DNA of 58,312 bases from Lentisphaeria bacterium. GTDB taxonomy: Bacteria; Verrucomicrobiota; Lentisphaeria; Victivallales; Victivallaceae. This document shows, piece by piece, positions 50,924-58,312 of this stretch; position 1 is the first letter of the stretch; each line of letters begins with the position of its first letter. The stretch spans positions 1-58,312 of the forward strand of contig JAFTIA010000052.1 in the NCBI GenBank assembly GCA_017457105.1, read 5' to 3'. A program made the translations under genes and the position numbers. Under the pieces are notes generated by a model. It was given only the letters and a program-made list of their open reading frames with translations, was not told the DNA's origin and did not search any database.

Positions 50924-52401
50924 TTGCGCCGGCCTCCATGTTTACGCAGGTAACTGTCAACTTTGATTCTCATTTTACGGGCATCACTGAATGTCGGTGA
51001 ATCCTGATCGCTTAACGCCATGATTTCATCCAGCACCGGCAGCACTGCAGAAAATTCTCTCAACTGCCCCAGCCTGATCCGTTCTGAACGGAGTGCCGCC
51101 AGCCGGTCATCTCGGATTTTTTCTGCCAATTCAAGCTGTTTGCGGGCTTTGTCCCAAAGAACCGGCTTGGGAACAAAAGCGTTCAAATATTCCACTGTCA
51201 GGCGGTAACGCTGAATGGCATCCCGCAGATTGGCTGGACGGGATTGCCGGTTCTGGAAAAGATCTTCTGCCTTATCAAAATTCATGGCAGCCTGTTCCCG
51301 CAGTTCTTCCGGCGTCATTGCCACAGTACGCAAGGCGTGATTTTCGGCAAAAAGGTTGATGGTATCTTCCAGCCGCTCAAATGCGCTGGGTCGCATGTTG
51401 TTGCGAACGGTCAGTTCATGCAGACGGCCTTTGTCGCAAATCACCAGTCGGCGGTAATCCCGTCTGCCGCCCATATCCGGTGCGGCCTCCGGAGAAACGG
51501 CCTTGAAAAAATGTTCATGCTCCAGGTCGGCGAGGAAACGCTCATAGGCTTCCCGGGTAAAGGGGATTTTGCTTCTGGTAAAGCTCCGGGAACTTTTCAA
51601 ATCATCGATTTTGAACTTGGCTTCTCCGTTTTCAATATGCAGAATAAAAAAGAATACATTATCTGGAGAAATGATTTTTTTCTCATAATACAGCATGAAC
51701 CGCCTGGTATCCCGTTCTGTTGAGTTGGCCGTGCTTTGCGTTTTAGGTGCAGGAGGCTGATTGATTTTGAGGAAAAAGGTTACCCCCATGACTGCCAGAC
51801 AGATGATAACTGTATAATACAGTTTGTTGGAAAAACGCAATTTGCGTTTGCTGTTTCCGTTTTCCACCGGGATTTCACCTCCGAATTGCGTGCGCATGGG
51901 GTCGCTTGCTTCTTTGGTGCCAAAAAGATGAAGTTTGCCGTTTTTAAGAGCTTCAGAAATTTCTTTTGCAGTCTGTTTTTGCGGCAGTTTTTGCGGCGGA
52001 TCTGTTTTGATTTCGTCCTGTACCGGCGGCGCGGGCGGTGTGATTTTGATTTCGCCCGATTCCCCGTTGTCCTCATCCTCCAGAGAAAATACCACCTGAG
52101 CCGGGGAGGAATTCAATCCTGTGACCCGGATCATCTGGTCTCCGAATTCTACCAGATCCCCCTCGTGGAGTTCGTAAGCTCCCTGAATTTTAAGACGGTT
52201 GCACTTAATGCCGTTGGTGCTGCCGGTATCTTTTACGATCCATTTGCCGTTGCTTTGCAGAGAGAATTTTCCGTGGTAACGGGACACTCCTTCCACCGGA
52301 ATGATCACTACATTATCCAGTTCCCGCCCTACAGTGATTTCCGGGATGGCAAATTCCAGCTCTTCTCCTGCCCTTAATCCGTTGACAAAAAAGAGTTTCA
52401 T
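50920..52401 (-). CDS. FHA-domain membrane protein
   Basis: A 493-residue protein with an FHA domain at ~1-95 (ITVGRELDN, VSRYHGKF, DTGSTNGIKCN: the phosphothreonine-binding GR, S-H and TNG residues), a charged Pro/Lys linker, one membrane segment at ~197-215 (LYYTVIICLAVMGVTFFL), and a large outside part with two Ala/Arg/Leu-rich helical stretches. FHA inside and a helical domain outside suggest passing a phosphorylation signal to the envelope. ATG 52401 fits the domain; the frame is open upstream without signals. No Ser/Thr kinase lies in the window. Confidence 0.82.
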   Translation of the reverse strand: MKLFFVNGLRAGEELEFAIPEITVGRELDNVVIIPVEGVSRYHGKFSLQSNGKWIVKDTGSTNGIKCNRLKIQGAYELHEGDLVEFGDQMIRVTGLNSSPAQVVFSLEDEDNGESGEIKITPPAPPVQDEIKTDPPQKLPQKQTAKEISEALKNGKLHLFGTKEASDPMRTQFGGEIPVENGNSKRKLRFSNKLYYTVIICLAVMGVTFFLKINQPPAPKTQSTANSTERDTRRFMLYYEKKIISPDNVFFFILHIENGEAKFKIDDLKSSRSFTRSKIPFTREAYERFLADLEHEHFFKAVSPEAAPDMGGRRDYRRLVICDKGRLHELTVRNNMRPSAFERLEDTINLFAENHALRTVAMTPEELREQAAMNFDKAEDLFQNRQSRPANLRDAIQRYRLTVEYLNAFVPKPVLWDKARKQLELAEKIRDDRLAALRSERIRLGQLREFSAVLPVLDEIMALSDQDSPTFSDARKMRIKVDSYLRKHGGRRK

Positions 52402-52429
52402 GGTTCTGTTATTCCTGATTTGAAACTTT

Positions 52430-52780
52430 TTATTTCTGATTTGCTCCCGCTGAAAATACGATCCGGTCACCCGGCTTTACACCGTTCAGCGTCCCCGCCG
52501 GAAATTCCACTGTTGTTACAGCATTTCCTGCGTAAACTCCCGGATGCCACGGCCGTAAATACTGTACCGCCCGAACCACCCGGTTTTCCCGGTCCAGAAA
52601 CAGTATATCCAGCGGCATTGTCATAAAAAACATGTGAATTGCATTGCAGCGGGGAAAAATCATGGCATCCATGGATTCCGAAAAATGCCTGCCGATCATT
52701 CCCCGGAGACGCATATGCCAACGCCATGCCGTTACCGGTGCCCGGGCCAGATACCGTTCCGTATCAGCGTGATAAATCAT
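52430..52780 (-). CDS. DUF192-family protein
   Basis: A 116-residue protein. GMIGRHFSESMDAMIFPRCNAIHMFFM, MPLDILFLDRENRVV and VVEFPAGTLNGVKPGDRIVF-like segments match the DUF192 fold (about 110-150 residues, usually exported). Here no signal peptide is visible. The start is ATG 52780; a TTG 12 nt upstream (52792) is possible and nearer an AAGG. Function is unknown in the family. It begins the unit DUF192-FHA-PEGA-eda. Confidence 0.75.
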   Translation of the reverse strand: MIYHADTERYLARAPVTAWRWHMRLRGMIGRHFSESMDAMIFPRCNAIHMFFMTMPLDILFLDRENRVVRAVQYLRPWHPGVYAGNAVTTVEFPAGTLNGVKPGDRIVFSAGANQK

Positions 52781-52868
52781 AATGCAAAACAATACACCTT
52801 TTCAGCAAAAAAACAAGTTTTTTTCCGGTTTTTCCCAGGAAACTCTATCTGCTTTTTCTTCAACCCTT

Positions 52869-53756
52869 TCAGTGCCGGATAATCGCTGTTGCCAGAACAT
52901 GGAAACCATCCGGTTCCAGAATACGGGTGTCTTCCAGCGCATTGGTGCTTTCGATGCAGATCATCCGGCGATATTCTTCATCGCCGAAATCGGGCATCCG
53001 TTTGGCTTTGTCGATCCACGGATTCCAAACCACCGCAGAACGGCTCCCGTCCCGCAGGATCTCTGTATAATGGCTGCCGTCCCGGAGAGAGATATCATTC
53101 TCACAATCCAGATAGACCCGGTCGGTTTCCCGGGTAATCCGGATGGGGCCGGATTCGCTGGATTCCGTATTGTTGAGGGTATCTACAAAGCGCACATCTT
53201 CCAAGCCGTCCACTGCCACGTTTTCAATAGCATCCACCGCAAAATAAGTGTGCATGGCTGAACTGATGGCTACCGGCTGTTCGCCGCAGTTGAGCATGGA
53301 AAGCACCAGTCTCAGTACGCCGTCTTTTTCCACGGCAGCCTGGAAGGTCAGTTCCACCGGGACCGGCTGCCATTTTGCGGGAACTTTTTCCGGGGCAAGG
53401 TGCAGTTCCACGCCGTCCCCTTCCGGACAACTGGAAACGGAAGCCACTTCCCATTCGCACAGCCGGGCATACCCGTGGGTGGGCAGTTCCGGAATGGTTT
53501 TGTGTTTGCCGAACCACGGCCAACATACCGGGATCCCGCCGCGGATGGCTTTTTCCGGAGCAAACATGGATTTTTCGCTGACCCACAGAACATCATCGCT
53601 CCCGTTGGGGATAAAACTTGTGACATGTGCCCCGTGGAGGGTCAGCCGGGCACTGCCGAATTCATTTTGGATATCGATCCAGATAAAACCCTCTTTGCCC
53701 CGGGAAAACTTCACCCGTTTGGAGCCGAACCGCCTGTTCAATTCTCTCACATTCAT
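52869..53756 (-). CDS. D-hexose-6-phosphate mutarotase (aldose 1-epimerase-like, YeaD family)
   Basis: A 295-residue beta-sandwich enzyme: ARLTLHGAHVTSFIP, IRGGIPVCWPWFGKH, ELPTHGYAR with the catalytic His, SSAMHTYFAV with the second His, and the final Glu in ICIESTNA. YeaD-like proteins interconvert alpha and beta hexose 6-phosphates. Its start lies 2 nt beyond the rfbB stop, so rfbB and this gene form an operon. The family is firm, the exact sugar less so. Confidence 0.88.
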   Translation of the reverse strand: MNVRELNRRFGSKRVKFSRGKEGFIWIDIQNEFGSARLTLHGAHVTSFIPNGSDDVLWVSEKSMFAPEKAIRGGIPVCWPWFGKHKTIPELPTHGYARLCEWEVASVSSCPEGDGVELHLAPEKVPAKWQPVPVELTFQAAVEKDGVLRLVLSMLNCGEQPVAISSAMHTYFAVDAIENVAVDGLEDVRFVDTLNNTESSESGPIRITRETDRVYLDCENDISLRDGSHYTEILRDGSRSAVVWNPWIDKAKRMPDFGDEEYRRMICIESTNALEDTRILEPDGFHVLATAIIRH

Positions 53757-53758
53757 TT

Positions 53759-54796
53759 TTAACCCTTTCCCAATCGTTCACCGGCGTATTTCTTTTCGCG
53801 GATCGGCCGCCACCACCAGTCGTTTTCCAAATACCAGCGTACTGTTTTTTCCAGTCCGGTGGCAAAATTTTCTTCCGGCTGCCAGCCGAGGTCGTTGCGT
53901 AACTTATCCGCATCGATGGCGTAGCGCATGTCGTGCCCCGGGCGGTCTTTGACAAAGGTGATTTGATCCAGATAACTGCCTTCTGTTTTCGGACGCAGTT
54001 TATCCAGAAGCCGGCAGATGGTCTGAACGACTTCCAGATTGGTGCGCTCGTTATGGCCGCCCACATTGTAGGTTTCGCCGGGGACGCCTCTGGTATTGAT
54101 GAGCCACAGTGCTTTGGCGTGGTCATCCACAAAAAGCCAGTCCCGTACATTGTCCCCTTTGCCGTAAATGGGCAGACTTTTTCCGTCCAGCGCATTCAAA
54201 ATCACCAGCGGGATCAGCTTTTCCGGGAAGTGATACGGCCCATAATTATTGGAACAGTTGGAAAGCACTACCGGCAGTCCGTAGGTATGTCCCCACGCCC
54301 GGACCATGTGGTCGCTGGAGGCTTTGCTTGCTGAATAGGGCGAGCGGGGATCGTATGGCGTGGTTTCCCGGAAATATCCTTCCGGCCCCAGAGAGCCGTA
54401 AACTTCATCCGTGGATATGTGCTGGAAACGGAAATCTTTTCCGCTTTTTTTCCAGTAATCGGTGGCAATATGCAGCAGATTGGCAGTCCCGAGGACATTG
54501 GTACGGACAAATTCCAGCGGACTGTCGATGGAACGGTCCACATGGGATTCTGCTGCAAGGTGCATCACCGTATCCGGCTGGAAACGGTCAAAAACTTCGG
54601 CGACCTGCGGGTCGCAAATATCCATTTGGCAGAATTGATAACGGGGGGAGTCCGCCACTTCCCGCAAGCTTTCCGTATTACCAGCGTAGGTAAGTTTATC
54701 CAGATTCAGAACTTCGCAATCTGTTTCCCGGATCAGAAAACGGATCAATGCCGAGCCGATAAATCCGGCCCCGCCGGTGACAATAATTTTTTTCAT
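53759..54796 (-). CDS. rfbB: dTDP-glucose 4,6-dehydratase
   Basis: A 345-residue extended [18 protein letters not shown] (NAD loop), [25 protein letters not shown] with the active-site D-E pair, and [10 protein letters not shown] (YxxxK). [20 protein letters not shown] is typical of RfbB/RmlB. It makes dTDP-4-keto-6-deoxyglucose for rhamnose or other deoxysugars. rfbA, rfbC and rfbD are not in this window. The last ~25 residues are basic and not conserved. Confidence 0.94.
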   Translation of the reverse strand: MKKIIVTGGAGFIGSALIRFLIRETDCEVLNLDKLTYAGNTESLREVADSPRYQFCQMDICDPQVAEVFDRFQPDTVMHLAAESHVDRSIDSPLEFVRTNVLGTANLLHIATDYWKKSGKDFRFQHISTDEVYGSLGPEGYFRETTPYDPRSPYSASKASSDHMVRAWGHTYGLPVVLSNCSNNYGPYHFPEKLIPLVILNALDGKSLPIYGKGDNVRDWLFVDDHAKALWLINTRGVPGETYNVGGHNERTNLEVVQTICRLLDKLRPKTEGSYLDQITFVKDRPGHDMRYAIDADKLRNDLGWQPEENFATGLEKTVRWYLENDWWWRPIREKKYAGERLGKG

Positions 54797-54823
54797 ACAG
54801 TGTATCCTTTATTGTATTGGAAA

Positions 54824-54851
54824 ACTATACCCTGTTTTTAAGGAAAAACAA
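54824..54851 (-). promoter_or_regulatory. Promoter of the rfbB-mutarotase pair
   Basis: On the minus strand TTGTTT (54846-54851), 16 nt, TATAGT (54824-54829), 27 nt before the ATG at 54796. Confidence 0.6.
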
Positions 54852-54881
54852 GTTGTTATTTCTGTTTTTTCAGTTTCCGGC

Positions 54882-54917
54882 AAAAAAAAAGGCGTATTCC
54901 GCAATCGGGAATACGCC
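54882..54917 (-). terminator. Rho-independent terminator of efp
   Basis: A perfect 10-bp stem GGCGTATTCC (54891-54900)/GGAATACGCC (54908-54917) with a 7-nt loop; the nine A at 54882-54890 read as nine T on the minus strand. Confidence 0.92.
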
Positions 54918-54944
54918 CAATAAGGCAAATCAGGCAAATCAGGC
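54918..54944 (-). repeat. Three 9-bp tandem units spanning the efp stop codon
   Basis: On the minus strand GCCTGATTT, GCCTGATTT, GCCTTATTG. The first unit contains the efp TGA stop and the last abuts the terminator stem. Confidence 0.85.
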
Positions 54945-55508
54945 CTTGCTCACGCGTTCGGCATATTCGCCGGTACGGGTGTCGATTTTCACCACATCGC
55001 CCTGATTGATGAACAGCGGCACCTGGATTTCATAGCCGTTGGCGATCTTGGCGGGTTTCAGAACGTTGGTGGCGGTATCACCGCGGGCACCGGGTTCCGT
55101 TTCGGTGATTTCTTCTTCGATAAAGGTCGGCAGTGTGATTTCGATGGGTTCACCGTTGAACAGCAGGAACTTGCAAAGGCTGTTCTCCTGCAGGAAATAG
55201 ACCTGCTTGCCCAGGGCTTCCGGAGCAACGGAGAATTCTTCGTAGTTTTCATCGCTGAAAATGTAGTGGCTGCCGTCGTTATAGGAATAGTACAGTTCCC
55301 GTTCTTCGATGTCCGGCCGATCGATCTTATCGGTGGGACGGTAGGTCTTTTCCATACCGGCACCGGTGATCATGTTCTTCAGGCGGCAGCGATACAGAGC
55401 CGTGCCTTTGCCGGGCTTGCAGAAATCAAATTCGGTGATGAGCCAGGGGGATCCGTCGATTTCGATCTTCAGCCCCTTCTTCAAGTCAGATGCGTTGTAG
55501 GATGCCAT
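54939..55508 (-). CDS. efp: Translation elongation factor P
   Basis: A 189-residue EF-P: KOW-like domain I with FCKPGKGTALYRC, whose Lys34 sits at the tip that is modified in E. coli; central OB domain; C-terminal YEIQVPLFINQGDVVKIDTRTGEYAERV. EF-P rescues ribosomes stalled on polyproline. No EpmA/EpmB gene is in the window. ATG 55508 gives the normal length, with a GGAG ribosome site; the frame upstream is open but runs through the promoter. C-ending codons are frequent, as expected for a highly expressed gene. Confidence 0.94.
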   Translation of the reverse strand: MASYNASDLKKGLKIEIDGSPWLITEFDFCKPGKGTALYRCRLKNMITGAGMEKTYRPTDKIDRPDIEERELYYSYNDGSHYIFSDENYEEFSVAPEALGKQVYFLQENSLCKFLLFNGEPIEITLPTFIEEEITETEPGARGDTATNVLKPAKIANGYEIQVPLFINQGDVVKIDTRTGEYAERVSKA

Positions 55509-55559
55509 GGGATAACTCCTTGTTTCTATCCATTTTCTGTTTGTTTTGGTTATCTTATT

Positions 55560-55588
55560 AATATAGCACCGGTCCGGGATTTTTTCAA
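55560..55588 (-). promoter_or_regulatory. Promoter of efp
   Basis: On the minus strand TTGAAA (55583-55588), 17 nt, TATATT (55560-55565). It begins 6 nt after the upstream GH78 stop, so efp is transcribed on its own. Confidence 0.7.
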
Positions 55589-55593
55589 GTTTG

Positions 55594-57963
55594 TTACGGT
55601 TGCACAGGAAGGGTTTTCCCGTTACAGGTAATGCGCCGGATCGGATATTCCGGATAAGATGCAAAGGTTATGGCAATATTTTCCGGCACTTCGGCAGAGA
55701 GATCCATGCCGTCTTTGGTGCGTATCCAGCTGATTTTGATTCCTCCCTGCGGTGTTGAAATTTCTCCGGAGGCTTCGTAAAATCTGCCGCACCAGGGTTT
55801 GATTTCCACCTTTTTAAATCCCGGCTCCAGCGGATGCACTCCCAGAATATACCGCAAATTGAAGTATGCCGGCAAACTGCTCCAGCCGTGACACAGGCTC
55901 CCTGCATAACTGAAATCATTGGCTCCGGAGGGTGTTTCCCACAGAGAGGTGGCGTTTTGCAGGATCAATGGTTCAAAAATTCCGGCAAGCCGGTCAGCGC
56001 ACCACCTGCGGCTTGTTTCATCCAGTTCCATCACGGCTCCCGGAAGGTAGGGGAGGGCACTGAAAGTTATGCCGGTCAATTTTTTCCCGTAAAGAGCTTT
56101 CAAAACCTTCTGTCGCCGGTTTTCCGGGACGAGTTTGTTAAAGAGCATCAAAATCTGCATGTGTTCATGATACTGCTGCAATTTGCCGTCCGCATACACC
56201 GTGGCGTAGCATCCGGCAGTTTCATCCCAGAAAAATCCTTCGATCTTTTTCCCGAGTTTATGGGCAATTTCCCGGAAGCCGCATGGTTTGCCGTCACTGG
56301 CTTCTGCCAGTTTGGCGGCGGCATCCAGGGCTTCATACAAATAAATATTGTACGGCATCTGCGGGAAAAGATCGCACATTTCCAGATGCTCCACCCATTC
56401 GCAGAAGTTCCAGACGCTTTTGTTGCAGGGCGGTTCATAAAAATCATACGCCCCCATGCGGCGCAATGCTGTGTCCAGAATGGTATTCACGGTTTCCCGG
56501 TTTTTGCGGAAGACGGTCAAATCTCCGCTGTGGAGATAGTATTCGTAGAGTTCCACGATCCATACAAAAGTGAAAATCGGGATCGTCAGTTCCGGTTTCC
56601 GGGGGGCTGTGATGGCAAGATACCCGTCTTCCCGCAATCCCCCTCCCAGCAGGTTCAAACTGGCGGCGGCAAAACGGTAATTCCCCCACAAATAATACCC
56701 GTACAGGATTTGATTCCGTGAATCATAAGCATACAGTGCCTGTTCCCGCCACGGGCAGTCTTCGTAATGCTCGTGCATACAATCTTTCAATGTCTCCACC
56801 GCAACGGCGTGCAGGCGGTCATTCAGGCGATCACTGCTTTGGAACGGTGTGATTTCCGGCAGAGGATATTCCACCGGAAGGATCCCCGCATACCCCCAGC
56901 GCGGCGGCCGTTTGGCCTGTGTAACATGCAGTTCCAGATACCGGGCCCCGATTCTGCGCAGGGGGTAAAGAAAGTCGTTGACGCCCTCTTTGCAGATATA
57001 ACGGTCCGCAAAATTCCGGCCGCCGACAGAACTGCGTACCCGGCCATCTGTCAAATGTTCTCCGTGTGCGATATCCACCACCGTTCCTGCGGCGGCATCC
57101 AGCGAGATTTTGATGTATCCGACTTGTTCTTTCCCTAGATCTGTAATCAGGTAATAGCCGTTTTCCGGTCCGTTTTCCGCAGGCTGGACTGCGGTAAAAT
57201 GGTTATCGTCCCGCATTTTTGCCGCAGGGCACGGGCGGATATTCTCATCTCCACCCGTCAGCGTATGCCAGAAAACCGGGCGCATCAAATCTGTAAAACA
57301 ACTTTCTGCCGGTGTATTTTTTTCCTGCGGACGGTACAGATAGCCCGCATGGACCACTTCCACTTCCGGGGGGGCAAGTTCGTTTAATTGTTCCACCGGT
57401 CTGGGATCCAGGCTTTTCCAGAACCCCGCAGTTCCCATTGCCCGGATGTCCGCAGCGGGCCATGACGCATCGTCATAATCCGGCGTTTGCCACGGTTCTT
57501 CCAGCCGGGCATCGTACAGAAAGTTGTACCCCAGCTGCAGGCTGACTTTGCAGATCGGACCATTGCCAAATGCTCTGTCTTGCCGTGCTTTCCATGTAAT
57601 ATCCGTACTGCACAAAACCGTTTCTCCCGCCCGGATTTCTGCGATCAACCCCGGCTTCCCCGCCGTATATGTGGCAAATTCCTCCCCGATAAAATGCACC
57701 CGTACGGCAATGACATTTTTGCCGGGCTGCAAAAATGAGGCGATATTGATCGTGCTGTATGTCCGGTGTTGTGAATAGTCAGAAAATTGTCCTGCTTTCA
57801 TCCGGTTTCCGTTGATCCATACGGTGTAATTGGAGTCCGCAGCGATATTCAACACCGTTTCCGGAGCGATTTTTGCAATTTCAAAAATTTTCCGGAAGGT
57901 TCCATAGATGTTTTTTTCTGTTTGCTCTCCGGCAAACCAGATCCACTGGCCATTTTCAAGCAT
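55594..57963 (-). CDS. GH78-type alpha-L-rhamnosidase-like protein
   Basis: A 789-residue protein with the order of GH78 enzymes: N-terminal beta domains (~5-130, AADSNYTVWINGNRMKAG; and ~200-370), then an (alpha/alpha)6 barrel with EDCPWREQALYAYDSR (Asp402, Arg406, Glu407; the family motif DCPxRE), and a C-terminal beta cap after ETPSGANDFSYAGSLCHGWS. It would release terminal rhamnose or a similar deoxysugar. There is no signal peptide (start MLENGQWIWF), so oligosaccharides would be cut inside the cell. AAAGGAA precedes ATG 57963. Confidence 0.88.
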   Translation of the reverse strand: MLENGQWIWFAGEQTEKNIYGTFRKIFEIAKIAPETVLNIAADSNYTVWINGNRMKAGQFSDYSQHRTYSTINIASFLQPGKNVIAVRVHFIGEEFATYTAGKPGLIAEIRAGETVLCSTDITWKARQDRAFGNGPICKVSLQLGYNFLYDARLEEPWQTPDYDDASWPAADIRAMGTAGFWKSLDPRPVEQLNELAPPEVEVVHAGYLYRPQEKNTPAESCFTDLMRPVFWHTLTGGDENIRPCPAAKMRDDNHFTAVQPAENGPENGYYLITDLGKEQVGYIKISLDAAAGTVVDIAHGEHLTDGRVRSSVGGRNFADRYICKEGVNDFLYPLRRIGARYLELHVTQAKRPPRWGYAGILPVEYPLPEITPFQSSDRLNDRLHAVAVETLKDCMHEHYEDCPWREQALYAYDSRNQILYGYYLWGNYRFAAASLNLLGGGLREDGYLAITAPRKPELTIPIFTFVWIVELYEYYLHSGDLTVFRKNRETVNTILDTALRRMGAYDFYEPPCNKSVWNFCEWVEHLEMCDLFPQMPYNIYLYEALDAAAKLAEASDGKPCGFREIAHKLGKKIEGFFWDETAGCYATVYADGKLQQYHEHMQILMLFNKLVPENRRQKVLKALYGKKLTGITFSALPYLPGAVMELDETSRRWCADRLAGIFEPLILQNATSLWETPSGANDFSYAGSLCHGWSSLPAYFNLRYILGVHPLEPGFKKVEIKPWCGRFYEASGEISTPQGGIKISWIRTKDGMDLSAEVPENIAITFASYPEYPIRRITCNGKTLPVQP

Positions 57964-57999
57964 AATGCAATTCCTTTTTCCAATACTGTATATTGCCAT

Positions 58000-58028
58000 A
58001 CTATAATAAGCAGACCCCTTGATGTCAA
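58000..58028 (-). promoter_or_regulatory. Promoter of the GH78 gene
   Basis: On the minus strand consensus TTGACA (58023-58028), 17 nt, TATAGT (58000-58005), 36 nt before the ATG at 57963. Confidence 0.75.
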
Positions 58029-58066
58029 GAAAATTACTTTTTTTTGGAAATTTTTATAATTTTCGC

Positions 58067-58094
58067 TTGACAGATCAAAAATATAGGCTATATT
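58067..58094 (+). promoter_or_regulatory. Promoter of the tandem tRNA-Gly genes
   Basis: Consensus TTGACA (58067-58072), 16 nt, TATATT (58089-58094); TATTAT at 58091-58096 with 18 nt is the alternative. The first tRNA begins 15 nt after the box. Confidence 0.75.
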
Positions 58095-58109
58095 ATTGGA
58101 ACAAAACAA

Positions 58110-58185
58110 GCGAGTGTAGCTCAGTTGGTAGAGCATCACGTTGCCAACGTGATTGTCGCCGGTTCGAATCCGGTCACTCGCTCCA
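58110..58185 (+). tRNA. tRNA-Gly (anticodon GCC), first copy
   Basis: 76 nt including an encoded CCA. Acceptor GCGAGTG/CACTCGC, D-arm GCTC...GAGC, anticodon stem TCACG/CGTGA with loop TTGCCAA (anticodon GCC), T-arm loop TTCGAAT. All four stems pair. Confidence 0.97.
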
Positions 58186-58206
58186 AATTTTTGCCTTATA
58201 ACAGGT

Positions 58207-58282
58207 GCGAGTGTAGCTCAGTTGGTAGAGCATCATGTTGCCAACGTGATTGTCGCCGGTTCGAATCCGGTCACTCGCTCCA
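58207..58282 (+). tRNA. tRNA-Gly (anticodon GCC), second copy
   Basis: 76 nt with encoded CCA, 21 nt after the first copy. One base differs: the anticodon stem starts TCATG instead of TCACG, turning a C-G pair into U-G. Nine T follow at 58283-58291 and probably end the transcript. Confidence 0.96.
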
Positions 58283-58312
58283 TTTTTTTTTGCCGTGATG
58301 GGCGGGAAACGC

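Overview
The window looks like a chromosomal segment of a Gram-negative PVC-type bacterium, most likely a Lentisphaerota (Victivallales-like) species. This is an inference from gene content and no database search was possible. The hints are two short pseudopilins with the near-invariant [20 protein letters not shown] leader and an H-X9-DG-type tail, an LptE lipoprotein and KdsD (an LPS-bearing outer membrane), many sugar dehydrogenases and isomerases and a GH78 enzyme, and multi-PEGA and FHA proteins. Genes are tightly packed with many 4-nt ATGA/GTGA overlaps. Sigma70-like promoters recur (TTGnnn, 16-17 nt, TATATT/TATAGT).

Layout. Positions 1-4.4 kb hold a cut-off secreted protein, a flippase-like membrane protein, an MTHFR-like protein, TtcA and a DEDDh exonuclease. 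Positions 4.5-18.3 kb form one long co-directional block: hisE-hisG-kdsD-TPR-lptE-trkH-trkA-HIT-proB-thiD, two Zn amidases, a polyprenol-kinase-like protein, a PstS-like protein, a 5'-nucleotidase and a RodZ-like protein. It mixes amino-acid synthesis with envelope building. Positions 18.3-26.6 kb hold aroQ, accB-accC-asp23-amaP, a Maf/CHR fusion with its CHR partner, trxA-queD-queE, a DMT transporter and an amidohydrolase. Positions 26.6-30.5 kb carry three tandem nitrilase-superfamily paralogues; the first two have the catalytic Cys and the third has Ser there. A DEAD-box helicase follows.

Positions 32.5-35.3 kb are the accessory-looking part. Two pseudopilin genes lie between two gene-poor stretches filled with nonamer tandem repeats, a degenerate 32-nt direct repeat, a 22-bp inverted repeat around the first pseudopilin start, and two copies of a ~185-bp element. 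That element ends in a ~38-bp hairpin with a compensatory base-pair change between copies.

Positions 35.3-38 kb (minus strand) hold a BASS transporter, an HD hydrolase and a DMT transporter. An SGNH/MBOAT acylation pair follows. At 40.7-46.9 kb is a divergent sugar-utilisation locus: an AraC regulator, a secreted protein and an oxidoreductase on the minus strand, and an oxidoreductase plus two TIM-barrel isomerases on the plus strand. From 47 kb to the end the minus strand carries ilvB; then eda, a PEGA lipoprotein, an FHA protein and a DUF192 protein; then a mutarotase, rfbB, efp and a GH78 protein. Two tandem tRNA-Gly(GCC) genes close the window on the plus strand.

No CRISPR array, rRNA, transposase, integrase or recognisable defence system was found. 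The best candidates for something undescribed are the covarying hairpin element, the inverted repeat embracing the pseudopilin start, the Maf-CHR fusion and the nitrilase triplet with a predicted inactive member.
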